This document shows positions 7,101 through 14,662 of a stretch of 17,476 nucleotides of DNA, piece by piece. The translations under genes were made by a program, and so were the position numbers. The notes beneath the pieces were generated by a model, which made no database searches, was not told the DNA's origin, and worked only from the letters and a program-made list of their open reading frames with translations. This DNA is from an uncultured Clostridium sp. (lineage in GTDB: Bacteria > Bacillota > Clostridia > Lachnospirales > Lachnospiraceae): assembly GCA_900540335.1 (NCBI GenBank), contig UQFC01000055.1, forward strand, positions 1 to 17,476. The letters are read 5' to 3'. The number at the start of each line of letters is the position of its first letter. Positions within the stretch are counted from its first letter, which is position 1.

Positions 7101-7951
7101 CACGCTTCCGCCTTTCTGTTTAAAATAGAAAATGACAGGTTAATAATCAAAATAAATACAAACAAAACCACTGCTGTTGCAATCAGGGCTTCCCGGTGCA
7201 AGTCTGTCGCATATCCCATTTCCAGAACAATATTCGCTGTCATGGTGCGGACTCCTTCAAACAGCCCTTTGGGCATCCGGGCCTGATTTCCAGCCACCAT
7301 AATCACTGCCATTGTCTCACCAATCGCCCGTCCCACACCAAGAATTACACCTGCAAGAATTCCTGATTTTGCAGCGGGAAGTGTGGCAAAAAACACACTT
7401 CTTTCATGGCTGGCACCCAGGGCCAGAGCGCCTTCATAATAGCTGGATGGAACCGCATTAATTGCAGATTCCGACACTCCGATAATAGTGGGCAGAATCA
7501 TAATTCCCAGAAGAACAGAGGCCGTTGCCATACTCTTTCCGCTTCCGCCAAAAAGCTTTGACATGATTGGAACAATCACTACCATACCGAAAAATCCGTA
7601 GACAACCGAAGGGATACCTGCCAGCAGATCAATAGCCGGCTTCATAATCCGGTACAGACTGCGGGGACAGAACCGGGACATGAAAATGGCAGTCAGAATG
7701 CCGATGGGAACCCCCACCACAATCGCGCCTGCCGTTACATAAATGCTTCCCAGAATCATGGGAAGGATTCCGTAAATATCATTTCCCGGCTTCCACTTCT
7801 CTCCCAGAAGAAAATCAAATATACCAATTTTCCCTATGGCCGGGATGCCGTTTGCAAACAGGAACATACATATCATAGCTACGGACAGAATAGACGCGCA
7901 GGCAGATATCATAAATACCATGCGCATGGATTTTTCTTTCAAATGATTCAT
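7100..7951 (-). CDS. pstC: PstC, phosphate ABC transporter permease
   Basis: A 283-residue permease with about six membrane helices. The coupling loop VGRAIGETMAVIMVAGN is characteristic of PstC. The pattern DLLAGIPSVVYGFFG, shared with PstA as LSGIPSVVYGLFG, marks both as PstC/PstA-type subunits. The ATG at 7951 has an AAGGAG ribosome binding site 6 nt upstream. It partners PstA in the membrane and receives phosphate from the PstS-like lipoprotein encoded just upstream. The gene is separated from pstS by about 100 bp containing a strong GC-rich hairpin. Confidence 0.95.
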   Translation of the reverse strand: MNHLKEKSMRMVFMISACASILSVAMICMFLFANGIPAIGKIGIFDFLLGEKWKPGNDIYGILPMILGSIYVTAGAIVVGVPIGILTAIFMSRFCPRSLYRIMKPAIDLLAGIPSVVYGFFGMVVIVPIMSKLFGGSGKSMATASVLLGIMILPTIIGVSESAINAVPSSYYEGALALGASHERSVFFATLPAAKSGILAGVILGVGRAIGETMAVIMVAGNQARMPKGLFEGVRTMTANIVLEMGYATDLHREALIATAVVLFVFILIINLSFSILNRKAEA

Positions 7952-7996
7952 ACAAACTCCTTACTTTCCGGGAATGTTTCTCTGCTGTGTCATAGA

Positions 7997-8020
7997 AGGC
8001 GGCTCCTGAAGGGGCCGCCT
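7997..8020 (-). other. GC-rich intercistronic hairpin between pstS and pstC
   Basis: A 10-bp stem (AGGCGGCTCC with GGGGCCGCCT, one G-T wobble) closes a 4-nt loop. There is no T-run after it on the minus strand, so it is unlikely to be a full terminator. It lies just after the pstS stop codon. In binding-protein transporter operons such hairpins commonly protect the upstream transcript from 3' decay, giving more binding protein than permease. That is the likely role here. Confidence 0.6.
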
Positions 8021-8055
8021 CACGATGGTTTCAGATATGTTTCTTCCTTCCGGAA

Positions 8056-8997
8056 TTACTTTACATCTGCCCAGTCAGTAACCTCACCGGTAAAAATTGC
8101 TTTTACATTCTCGCTGGTCAGCTCCTCTACCGGGCTCTCATTATTTACAATCACTGCGATTCCATCCATGGCAATTACTGTGCCGGAAACACCTTTCTCC
8201 AGCTCGCTGTCCTTTAACTCTCTGGATGCCATACCGATATCGCACACACCCTCCACTGCAGAGGTTACGCCTGTGGTAGAATCAGACTGCTGTACCTCAA
8301 TGGTTACGTCAGGATTCAGTGCGTTATAAGCCTCTTTCAGCTTTTCCATTACCGGAGTTACAGAAGAAGAACCGGCTACTACAACCTTTCCGGAAAGGCC
8401 GGAAGTCTCATAAGCGCCCTCATTTCCCTGGCTGATATATCCGCTGTCCTCAACAACCTTCTGTCCCTGCTCACTCATGATAAATTTAATGAAATCAGCA
8501 GCAACCTCACTTACCTCTGCCTTTGTTGCAATATTAAAGGGACGGGCAATTTTGTATGCGCCGGATTTGATGTTTTCAACGGTTGCCTCTGCTCCGTCAA
8601 TCTTCACTGCTTTCACTGTATCATTTAAAGAGCCCAGAGAAATATATCCGATTGCCTCGGTATTTCCGGAAATTGTGGTCATCATAACAGAAGTGCTGTT
8701 TGTAATCTCTGCATCTTCTGTAGTCATATCCATCTTTTCTCCTGCGTCATTCTTCTCTTCAATGCCGAACAGCTCGATAAAAGCGCCTCTGGTACCGGAG
8801 CCGTCCTCACGGGATACCACGCTGATGGGGCCTGCTGTCTCCTCTGCTGCAGTTTCCTCTGCTTTCTCTGTCTGAGCTGCTGTGGTTGCTGCAGATGAAG
8901 CTGCTGCGGTTGTCTCAGCTGCCTTATTTCCGGAACATCCGGTCAGACCTGCCATTGCCAGACCCATTGCCAAAAGTACTGCCATTGTTTTTTTCAT
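8056..8997 (-). CDS. pstS: PstS-like phosphate-binding lipoprotein with circularly permuted domain order
   Basis: A 313-residue lipoprotein. The signal peptide ends in lipobox LTGC (Cys about residue 21), followed by an Ala/Thr/Glu-rich linker to about 60. The order of the binding domain is unusual. The first half starts VVSREDGSGTRGAF, normally mid-protein, and runs to ADFIKFIMSEQGQKVVEDSGYIS, normally the C-terminus. After a short linker the second half starts GKVVVAGSSSVTPVMEKL, normally the mature N-terminus, and ends IFTGEVTDWADVK, normally just before the SREDGSGTR segment. The expected phosphate contacts are all present: R, S, G, T of SREDGSGTR, the GSSSV loop, QQSDSTTG, and D of CDIGMAS. 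So the fold is probably complete and functional. The ATG at 8997 has an AAGGAG upstream; an earlier in-frame start lacks support. It is the first gene of the pst-pho operon. Confidence 0.92.
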   Translation of the reverse strand: MKKTMAVLLAMGLAMAGLTGCSGNKAAETTAAASSAATTAAQTEKAEETAAEETAGPISVVSREDGSGTRGAFIELFGIEEKNDAGEKMDMTTEDAEITNSTSVMMTTISGNTEAIGYISLGSLNDTVKAVKIDGAEATVENIKSGAYKIARPFNIATKAEVSEVAADFIKFIMSEQGQKVVEDSGYISQGNEGAYETSGLSGKVVVAGSSSVTPVMEKLKEAYNALNPDVTIEVQQSDSTTGVTSAVEGVCDIGMASRELKDSELEKGVSGTVIAMDGIAVIVNNESPVEELTSENVKAIFTGEVTDWADVK

Positions 8998-9116
8998 AAT
9001 TTTTTCTCTCCTTTTTCTGTACGGCTTTGTTTTTTGCCGCATATGTTTTACCTTTGTGATCCTGTATCATCATGGGAAGCTGCTTTTGGGGGACTTCCCT
9101 GTGACTGCGTTTTTGT

Positions 9117-9185
9117 TTCTTACAAGGCGTATTGTAAAATCCTTATGTAAAATCCAAAAGAAGCTGTGTGTAAAATCAATGTAAA
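9117..9185 (-). promoter_or_regulatory. Pho box array and promoter of the pst-pho operon
   Basis: On the minus strand four exact TTTACA repeats occur at 9180-9185, 9169-9174, 9146-9151 and 9133-9138, with starts 11, 23 and 13 bp apart, roughly multiples of a helical turn. This matches PhoP/PhoB binding sites (TTnACA-type direct repeats with about 5-bp spacers). A weak -10 (TAAGAA, 9117-9122) lies 10 bp after the last repeat, the spacing expected where an activator replaces a -35 box. The leader to pstS is about 110 nt with only small hairpins. The repeats are seen directly; the regulator is inferred from phoB in the same operon. Confidence 0.8.
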
Positions 9186-9195
9186 GTTTTTTCCG

Positions 9196-9261
9196 CAAAA
9201 AAAAGAAAAGAAAAACCGCCGCCCGTGATTTTACATTGTTTGTAAAACCACGGACAGCGGT
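9196..9261 (-). terminator. Rho-independent terminator of glyA
   Basis: A long hairpin (9215-9261) with outer stem ACCGC/GCGGT, a CCGTG/CACGG block and an inner TTTTACA/TGTAAAA stem around a 5-nt loop; only a few internal mismatches. On the minus strand it is followed by TTTTTCTTTTCTTTTTTTT (9196-9214). It lies 33 bp after the glyA stop codon and isolates glyA from the pst-pho operon. Confidence 0.9.
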
Positions 9262-9294
9262 CTAAAAAATGATGTAACTGTTTCGGATGGGGTG

Positions 9295-10542
9295 TTATTT
9301 ATAAATCGGATATTTATCGCACAGCTTCGTTACCTCGGCACGGATGTAATCAGCCTTATTTTCAAAATCCGTAGCTGCCAGCCAGATGCACTCAGCAATC
9401 TTCGGCATATCCTCCTCCTTCAGTCCTCTGGAGGTAATGGCCGGAGTTCCGATACGGACGCCGGAGGTCACAAAGGGACTTCTGGTATCATTGGGTACTG
9501 CATTTTTATTCAGTGTAATATAAACCTCATCACACCGGTTCTGCAGCTCCTTTCCGCTGACATCAAGCCCTGTCAGATCCACCAGCATCAGATGGTTATC
9601 TGTGCCGCCGGAAACCAGCTTGAAGCCCTGAGCGGTCAGCGCCTCTGCCAGCGTTGCTGCATTCTTTCTTACCTGATGCTGATATTCCTTAAATTCCGGT
9701 TTCAGAGCCTCGCCAAAGCAGACTGCCTTTGCTGCAATCACATGCTCCAGAGGTCCGCCCTGGGTTCCCGGGAAAATAGCCTTGTTAAAATTAAATTTGT
9801 CTGCTGCTGCCTGATTGGCCAGAATCATGCCGCCTCTGGGTCCCCGCAGAGTCTTATGAGTCGTGGTCGTCACAACATCCGCATAGGGAATGGGGCTGGG
9901 ATGCTCGCCCGCTGCCACAAGACCTGCAATGTGAGCCATATCCACCATCAGATAAGCGCCAACCTTATCTGCAATCTCCCGGAACCGCTTAAAATCAATG
10001 ATTCGCGCATAGGCGCTTGCGCCTGCCAGAATCATCTTCGGCTTATGCTCCACAGCAAGACGCTCTACCTCATCATAATCAATAAATCCCTGATCGTTCA
10101 CGCCGTAAGGAACAATATTAAAATACATACCGGAGAAGTTTACAGGACTTCCGTGGGAAAGATGGCCGCCGTGATCCAGACTCATGCTCAGCACCGTATC
10201 TCCCGGCTTTAACATAGCGACAAACACTGCCATATTCGCCTGAGCGCCGGAATGGGGCTGTACATTGGCATAATCGCAGCCAAACAGCTTTTTCGCACGG
10301 TCAATGGCAATCGTCTCCACCACGTCCACGCACTCACAGCCGCCGTAATACCGCTTTCCGGAATATCCCTCTGCATACTTGTTGGTCAGCACAGTTCCCA
10401 TCGCCATCATAACCGGCTCTGAAACAATATTTTCTGATGCAATCAGCTCCAGATTTCTTCTCTGACGGGCTGCCTCTGCTTCAATCGCTTTTCCCACCTC
10501 AGGATCATAGTCTGTGATAAAATTCATTACCTCATTAACCAT
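9295..10542 (-). CDS. glyA: GlyA, serine hydroxymethyltransferase
   Basis: A 415-residue PLP enzyme of normal family length. It interconverts serine and glycine with tetrahydrofolate and 5,10-methylenetetrahydrofolate, the main entry of one-carbon units. The PLP lysine is K230 in VVTTTTHKTLRGPRGG. Also visible are LIASENIVS near the N-terminus, YAEGYSGKRYYGG (56-68), the SGAQAN loop (98-103), the DMAHIAG motif (201-207) and the PLEHV segment. The ATG at 10542 has AAGGAG 8 nt upstream; the open frame further upstream lies in the leader. It is monocistronic, with its own consensus promoter and a strong terminator. No sequence anomalies. Confidence 0.97.
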   Translation of the reverse strand: MVNEVMNFITDYDPEVGKAIEAEAARQRRNLELIASENIVSEPVMMAMGTVLTNKYAEGYSGKRYYGGCECVDVVETIAIDRAKKLFGCDYANVQPHSGAQANMAVFVAMLKPGDTVLSMSLDHGGHLSHGSPVNFSGMYFNIVPYGVNDQGFIDYDEVERLAVEHKPKMILAGASAYARIIDFKRFREIADKVGAYLMVDMAHIAGLVAAGEHPSPIPYADVVTTTTHKTLRGPRGGMILANQAAADKFNFNKAIFPGTQGGPLEHVIAAKAVCFGEALKPEFKEYQHQVRKNAATLAEALTAQGFKLVSGGTDNHLMLVDLTGLDVSGKELQNRCDEVYITLNKNAVPNDTRSPFVTSGVRIGTPAITSRGLKEEDMPKIAECIWLAATDFENKADYIRAEVTKLCDKYPIYK

Positions 10543-10594
10543 AGCCGTACTCCTTTTCTTCTCTAAAATAATAGGTATCCCCCGCATGGTTTTG

Positions 10595-10624
10595 ATTATA
10601 GTACAAAAAAAAGAGACCTGTCAA
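10595..10624 (-). promoter_or_regulatory. Perfect-consensus sigma-A promoter of glyA
   Basis: On the minus strand TTGACA (10619-10624), an 18-bp spacer and TATAAT (10595-10600). Both hexamers match the consensus exactly. The -35 lies in the loop and the spacer in the stem and T-run of the terminator of the upstream gene. The leader to the glyA ATG is about 45 nt, with no riboswitch-like structure. Confidence 0.9.
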
Positions 10625-10639
10625 GCAATTGTCTCTTTT
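10603..10639 (-). terminator. Rho-independent terminator of the recJ/oxidoreductase unit, overlapping the glyA promoter
   Basis: On the minus strand AAAAGAGAC (10631-10639) pairs with GTCTCTTTT (10609-10617) around a 13-nt loop, and the second arm continues into an eight-T run. It lies 25 bp after the stop codon of the Gfo/Idh/MocA gene. The T-run doubles as the spacer of the glyA promoter. Confidence 0.85.
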
Positions 10640-10663
10640 CTTCGTGGTTTTCTGACGTTTTTG

Positions 10664-11809
10664 TTACTGCACTGAATTCTTCTCCCGTTCCGCTCTCCGG
10701 TGCTCTTCTAAAAGCTCTCCATACCGTTTTTCATCCAGAGGGAAGCTGACCCGCTCGCCGGTCCAGGCGGAAAGATAGGCGGCATTGGCCAGCAAAAGTC
10801 CGCCAACACCTTCCTCTCCCGGTGCAATCAGCGGTGTTCCCTTCCGGATATGATCGCTGAAATTCCGGAACATCATCACATAAGCATCCTCCTCCGGATC
10901 TAATTCCACCTCTTCCTCATGATGAGACGGCTGCCCGAAAATCACCCGGTTTTCCCGGTTAAAGGTATCAGTATCCACATCATTTTTATCCCAGAGTACC
11001 GTTTTTCCACCTTCAACAGTCAGCTTTCCACAGGTTCCCCAGATTTCCAGCCGGTTAGAGCCCGGATGCTCACCGCTGGAGCTGATCAGAGAACCCCGGA
11101 AGGAGGGGCGCCCATCCTCACGGCTGCCATACAAAAATCTCAAATCCACACTGTCATCTACAGCGAAATTATTATATTTTCCAAAATCAATATCCGCATC
11201 CACTGCGTCCGGCATTCCAAACAGCCACTGCCATATGTCCAGATAATGCTGGCACTGATTCAGGAGAAGTCCGCCGCCTTCCCCGTTCCAGCTGCTTCTC
11301 CAGGAAGCGCTGCTGTGATAAAAAGGAGAACGGAACCAGTTGTTGCAGATCCAGACAGCTCTCGTTACATTTCCCAGAACACCCGCATCCAGCAGCTCCT
11401 TTGCCTTTCGGAAAGCCGGGAAGGTTCTGCAGTGAAACATCACGGCAAATTCCGTATCCTCCCTCTTTGCTGCCGCCAGCTCCTCTGCCGCTTCTGCGGT
11501 AATCCCCAGAGGCTTCTCGCAAAAAACATGTTTTCCACAGGAAAATGCCTTTTTCCCGATTTCCACGTGGGTAGAATGCGGAGTAGCAATCACCACTGCA
11601 TCAAAATCCGTCTGGTGAGCGAAGGTGTCCTCCACATCCCGGTACAGAGCCGCCCGGGGATAAAGAGCACGGATTTCCTGCTGACCCGGCTGATTCCGGC
11701 AGCAAATCCCCTGAAGCACCAGTCCCGGAGCCTGTCCTTCCTCAATAATTCTGGCATACTTTTTTCCCATACCGCCAAAACCGATGATAACTACACGAAT
11801 CTCTTCCAT
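10664..11809 (-). CDS. Gfo/Idh/MocA-family NAD(P)-dependent oxidoreductase
   Basis: A 381-residue two-domain oxidoreductase. The N-terminal Rossmann domain has GFGGMG (10-15), the ATPHSTH segment (76-82) and the hallmark CEKP motif (97-100; Lys acts in catalysis in the family). The C-terminal alpha/beta domain has the GGGLLLNQCQHYLDIWQWL segment (178-196), with the family's conserved His (H188) and Asp. The usual Asp before it is Asn here (N184). The ATG at 11809 is chosen over an in-frame GTG at 11824 because GGAGG lies 8 nt before the ATG. Members oxidise or reduce sugars, inositols and related polyols; the substrate cannot be told from the sequence. It starts 25 bp after the recJ stop codon and ends the transcription unit. 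Confidence 0.9.
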   Translation of the reverse strand: MEEIRVVIIGFGGMGKKYARIIEEGQAPGLVLQGICCRNQPGQQEIRALYPRAALYRDVEDTFAHQTDFDAVVIATPHSTHVEIGKKAFSCGKHVFCEKPLGITAEAAEELAAAKREDTEFAVMFHCRTFPAFRKAKELLDAGVLGNVTRAVWICNNWFRSPFYHSSASWRSSWNGEGGGLLLNQCQHYLDIWQWLFGMPDAVDADIDFGKYNNFAVDDSVDLRFLYGSREDGRPSFRGSLISSSGEHPGSNRLEIWGTCGKLTVEGGKTVLWDKNDVDTDTFNRENRVIFGQPSHHEEEVELDPEEDAYVMMFRNFSDHIRKGTPLIAPGEEGVGGLLLANAAYLSAWTGERVSFPLDEKRYGELLEEHRRAEREKNSVQ

Positions 11810-11834
11810 TCTCTCATCCTCCACTCTGAATTTT

Positions 11835-13607
11835 CTACGGATGCAGCCTGTATTCCCGAATCACAATCTGCAGCGTTCTGTTTCCATTATATTCATTCAC
11901 ATCGGGATAATAAATCACATCTATGTGCTTCTGGCTTCCCAGCTCCTCCATAAAGCGATCGCCCTCTGTAAACAGCATTCCCTCCATAGGATATCCCTGC
12001 TCTGTAACCAGAGACAGCTTGACTGCATTCCTGTTCCGTCCAAGAACACGGCTGCTTCGAATCAAAAGATTCTTCTGCGCAAACTGCGGTTTTTCATTTC
12101 CCTGTCCAAAAGGCTCCAGCTGCTTCAGCTCTTCTATCAGTCCCTCGGATATATATTCCAGAGGCATCGGCACATCAATCCAGATTTTCCGGACAAAATC
12201 CTCCGGCTTCAAATTTGCCTGTTCATTCAGTCTCCGGCGAAATTCATCAATATCCCCTTCCCGCAGAGAAAAACCTGCCGCCATAGGATGACCTCCGAAT
12301 TTCACAAGAAGATCCTGAACTCCGCAAAGTCCTTGGTACATATGATAGGCTTCAATCGAACGTCCGGATCCCTTTGCCATGGGAACCGCCTCTTCCCCAT
12401 CCTGTGAATCCGCCTCCTCTGCGCTCCTGGTTAAAACAAAAGAGGGTTTGTTCCAGGCTTCACGCACACGGCCTGCAATAATTCCCGCCAAAGACTCATG
12501 GCAGTCCGGAAGATATACTACCAGCACAGAATCCTCCCCGTACTGCTCCTCCACAATCGAAAGTGCTTCCTCCACGCCCTTCTGGGTCATGTTCTTTCGC
12601 TCCTCATTCAGTTCCTTCAGCTGAATTGCCATTCTCTGGGCCCCGGCTTCATCTTCACAGAGAAGCATTTCCAGCGCCAGCTTTGCTGTCTGAAGTCTTC
12701 CGCTGGCATTCAGACAGGGGCCAATAACAAATCCGATATGATATGCTGTCAGCTGGGTGATATCAAGATCGCAGGCTTCCACCAGGGCTCTGAGTCCCGC
12801 GCTTTTCGTCCGTATAATCTGACGCAGCCCCCACCTTACCAGAATTCTGTTTTCATCCTGAAGGGGCATTACATCTCCTACGGTGGCAATTGCTGCAAAC
12901 TCCAGCATCTGCTCCCACTCTGTTTCCGGAATCCCGAAAAGTTCAAAGAGAACCTGCACCAGCTTGTAAGCCACAACTCCGCCGCAAATACTTTTAAACG
13001 GATAACTGCAGCCATCCTGCTTGGGATTTACCACCGCGTCCGCGCAGGGAAGCTGTTCTGAACCATCTGTGCTGCGCACCACTTCATGATGATCTGTTAC
13101 TACCACAGTCAGACCCAGTTCTTTTGCCAGAGCAATCTGATCCAGAGCCGCAATTCCATTATCACAGGTTACAATAGTGTCAATTCCATCTGCAGCGGCC
13201 TTTCTGATAATGTTTTCATTAATTCCATATCCGTCCCGTATCCGCTCCGGAATCTGATAGTCCACCAGACCTCTGCACCGGGAAATTCCCCGATACAGCA
13301 GGTAGGTAGAACACACGCCGTCAATATCATAATCGCCTACAATCCGGATTCGTTTTCCTGACTTTATCTTGTCTTCCAGTATCCCGGCCGCCTGATCCAT
13401 CCCCTTCAAAAGATGGGGATTATACAAATCCCGAAGTGTTCCATGGAGATATTTCTCCACAGCCCCATCTCCCACAACCTCTCTGTTTCTGATAATCCGC
13501 GCTGTCACCGGACTGATATGAAAACGCTTTGAGAGAGCTCCGAAATCTGCCCGTTTTGTCTGCAGCATCCAGCAGGAATCCTGCCTGCCGCCATTATTTT
13601 TCCTCAT
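11835..13607 (-). CDS. recJ: RecJ, single-stranded-DNA-specific 5'-3' exonuclease
   Basis: A 590-residue DHH/DHHA1 nuclease. The phosphoesterase motifs are intact: GDYDIDG (91-97), TCDNG (147-151), TDHHE (171-175) and VVNPKQ (192-197), followed by GDVMPL. The DHHA1 domain has CHESLAGIIAGR (369-380), GSGRS (413-417) and GGHPMAAG (438-445). A C-terminal OB-like region follows. The length resembles the compact E. coli form; B. subtilis RecJ has an extra C-terminal extension. It degrades 5' single strands in recombination and repair. The ATG at 13607 overlaps the preceding gene by 14 bp and has only a loosely spaced AAGGA, so expression probably depends on coupling. The genes around it are metabolic or sensory, not repair genes. 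Confidence 0.95.
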   Translation of the reverse strand: MRKNNGGRQDSCWMLQTKRADFGALSKRFHISPVTARIIRNREVVGDGAVEKYLHGTLRDLYNPHLLKGMDQAAGILEDKIKSGKRIRIVGDYDIDGVCSTYLLYRGISRCRGLVDYQIPERIRDGYGINENIIRKAAADGIDTIVTCDNGIAALDQIALAKELGLTVVVTDHHEVVRSTDGSEQLPCADAVVNPKQDGCSYPFKSICGGVVAYKLVQVLFELFGIPETEWEQMLEFAAIATVGDVMPLQDENRILVRWGLRQIIRTKSAGLRALVEACDLDITQLTAYHIGFVIGPCLNASGRLQTAKLALEMLLCEDEAGAQRMAIQLKELNEERKNMTQKGVEEALSIVEEQYGEDSVLVVYLPDCHESLAGIIAGRVREAWNKPSFVLTRSAEEADSQDGEEAVPMAKGSGRSIEAYHMYQGLCGVQDLLVKFGGHPMAAGFSLREGDIDEFRRRLNEQANLKPEDFVRKIWIDVPMPLEYISEGLIEELKQLEPFGQGNEKPQFAQKNLLIRSSRVLGRNRNAVKLSLVTEQGYPMEGMLFTEGDRFMEELGSQKHIDVIYYPDVNEYNGNRTLQIVIREYRLHP

Positions 13608-14649
13608 GTTCTGTCTTTTCCTTTTCCAGCTGTGATATCTGAATTTTCAGAGCCGCAAGCTCTTTTTCATAATGCTCCTTCTGCCGCAGAAGCTCCTCCT
13701 GATGCTGACTTTCCTGCACCTTCAGCTGGCTCTGAAGACTGGCAAATGCATACAGCACCGGAGCAAAATCCCCCCGGTATGCCTGCTCGCACTCTGATTT
13801 CACATCGTAATTTCTGCTTCCGATTTCCTGAAACATTCTCGTCTCATCCCGGATAATATCCCGCAGACGGGCCAGCATTTCATTCATCGCTCTTGTCAGA
13901 GTTCCTATCTCATCTTCTGATTCATACTCCAGAAATGTATCCAGGTTTCCGTTTCCTGCCCGCCATGCGGCATCCGCCAGTTTTTCTGACGGCTCCTTAA
14001 TCGACCGGATCAAAGAAAGAATCAGACTGATAACAATCAGGGAAACTGTGCCGATAACAGCCAGCTTCACACGGGACAGCCGCTCATACAGCTTTCCGGC
14101 ATCATCCCTTGCCTGCAGGGCAGTCTCCTTGTTATAATCAACCGCCTCCAGGAACAGACTGCTGGTTTCATCGAACCGCTGCTGCGCCTCGCCCATCATC
14201 ATTTCTGTCGCCTTTTCCCGGTCATTTCCCTTGCTGATCTCAACCAGCTCCTTGCTGCATTCCAGATACTGCTGCCATGCCTGATACGCCCGATCCATAA
14301 TCATCTGATCCGCTTCCAGGGTAGGAAGCTGCTTATAGGCCTGAAACCGCTCTTCAATATCCTGTTCCAGTTCCAGCATATCCTGTTCCAGTTCTCCCAT
14401 CAGCTCCGAATCCGCTGTCACTGCATGGCGGCTTTCTGTAATCCGGTAATCTGAGGTTACCGTATTCAGCTCCTCCGCCGCAATCACCGCATTCATCCAG
14501 ACATCGTTTAACTCTGCCCCCACCTGATCAATCTGTCTTGCTGTAGCAATGGATTCCTTTCCCATAAGAAACAGCCCCAGAATACTGACCGCACCTAATA
14601 TCATCAGCTTTTTGCTGATTTTTACATCTCGAATGGATTTTATTTTCAT
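13594..14649 (-). CDS. 4HB-HAMP membrane protein resembling a chemoreceptor without its signalling domain
   Basis: About 351 residues. A short basic N-terminus (KIKSIRDVKISKK) leads into membrane helix 1 (about 14-30). A four-helix-bundle extracytoplasmic region (31-190) follows, as in methyl-accepting chemotaxis sensors. Then come helix 2 (about 194-214), a HAMP domain (215-267; EP, GNLD, DEIGTLTRAMNEML) and a segment ending YRGDFAPVLYAFASLQSQL (291-309). The final 40 residues are a Lys/Glu/Gln coiled coil. The kinase-control hub and methylation helices of true chemoreceptors are missing, as are kinase, GGDEF and phosphatase domains. The start is uncertain: ATG 14676 overlaps the upstream gene but lacks a ribosome binding site; ATG 14649 gives a natural receptor-like N-terminus with G-rich sequence just before it. 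The function is unknown; a membrane sensor or scaffold is likely. Confidence 0.8.
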   Translation of the reverse strand: MKIKSIRDVKISKKLMILGAVSILGLFLMGKESIATARQIDQVGAELNDVWMNAVIAAEELNTVTSDYRITESRHAVTADSELMGELEQDMLELEQDIEERFQAYKQLPTLEADQMIMDRAYQAWQQYLECSKELVEISKGNDREKATEMMMGEAQQRFDETSSLFLEAVDYNKETALQARDDAGKLYERLSRVKLAVIGTVSLIVISLILSLIRSIKEPSEKLADAAWRAGNGNLDTFLEYESEDEIGTLTRAMNEMLARLRDIIRDETRMFQEIGSRNYDVKSECEQAYRGDFAPVLYAFASLQSQLKVQESQHQEELLRQKEHYEKELAALKIQISQLEKEKTEHEEK

Positions 14650-14662
14650 CACCCCCGAAGTC

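Noticed and set aside
8998..9042. Longer pstS product from an upstream in-frame start
   Set aside because: The extension would place a charged tail before the lipoprotein signal peptide, and the AAGGAG site is correctly placed for the ATG at 8997. Similar upstream extensions of pstB, phoB, glyA and the dehydrogenase were rejected for the same kind of reason.
9074..9099. GGGAAG/CTTCCC hairpin in the pstS leader as a riboswitch
   Set aside because: Only a 6-bp stem with a large loop; no known riboswitch core or terminator/anti-terminator pair is visible.
10919..11953. 344-codon plus-strand ORF opposite the Gfo/Idh/MocA gene
   Set aside because: It is antisense to a clear enzyme gene with intact motifs, its product is low-complexity and matches no family, and it has no supported start. 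The same applies to the long antisense ORFs opposite glyA (9292-10212) and phoR.
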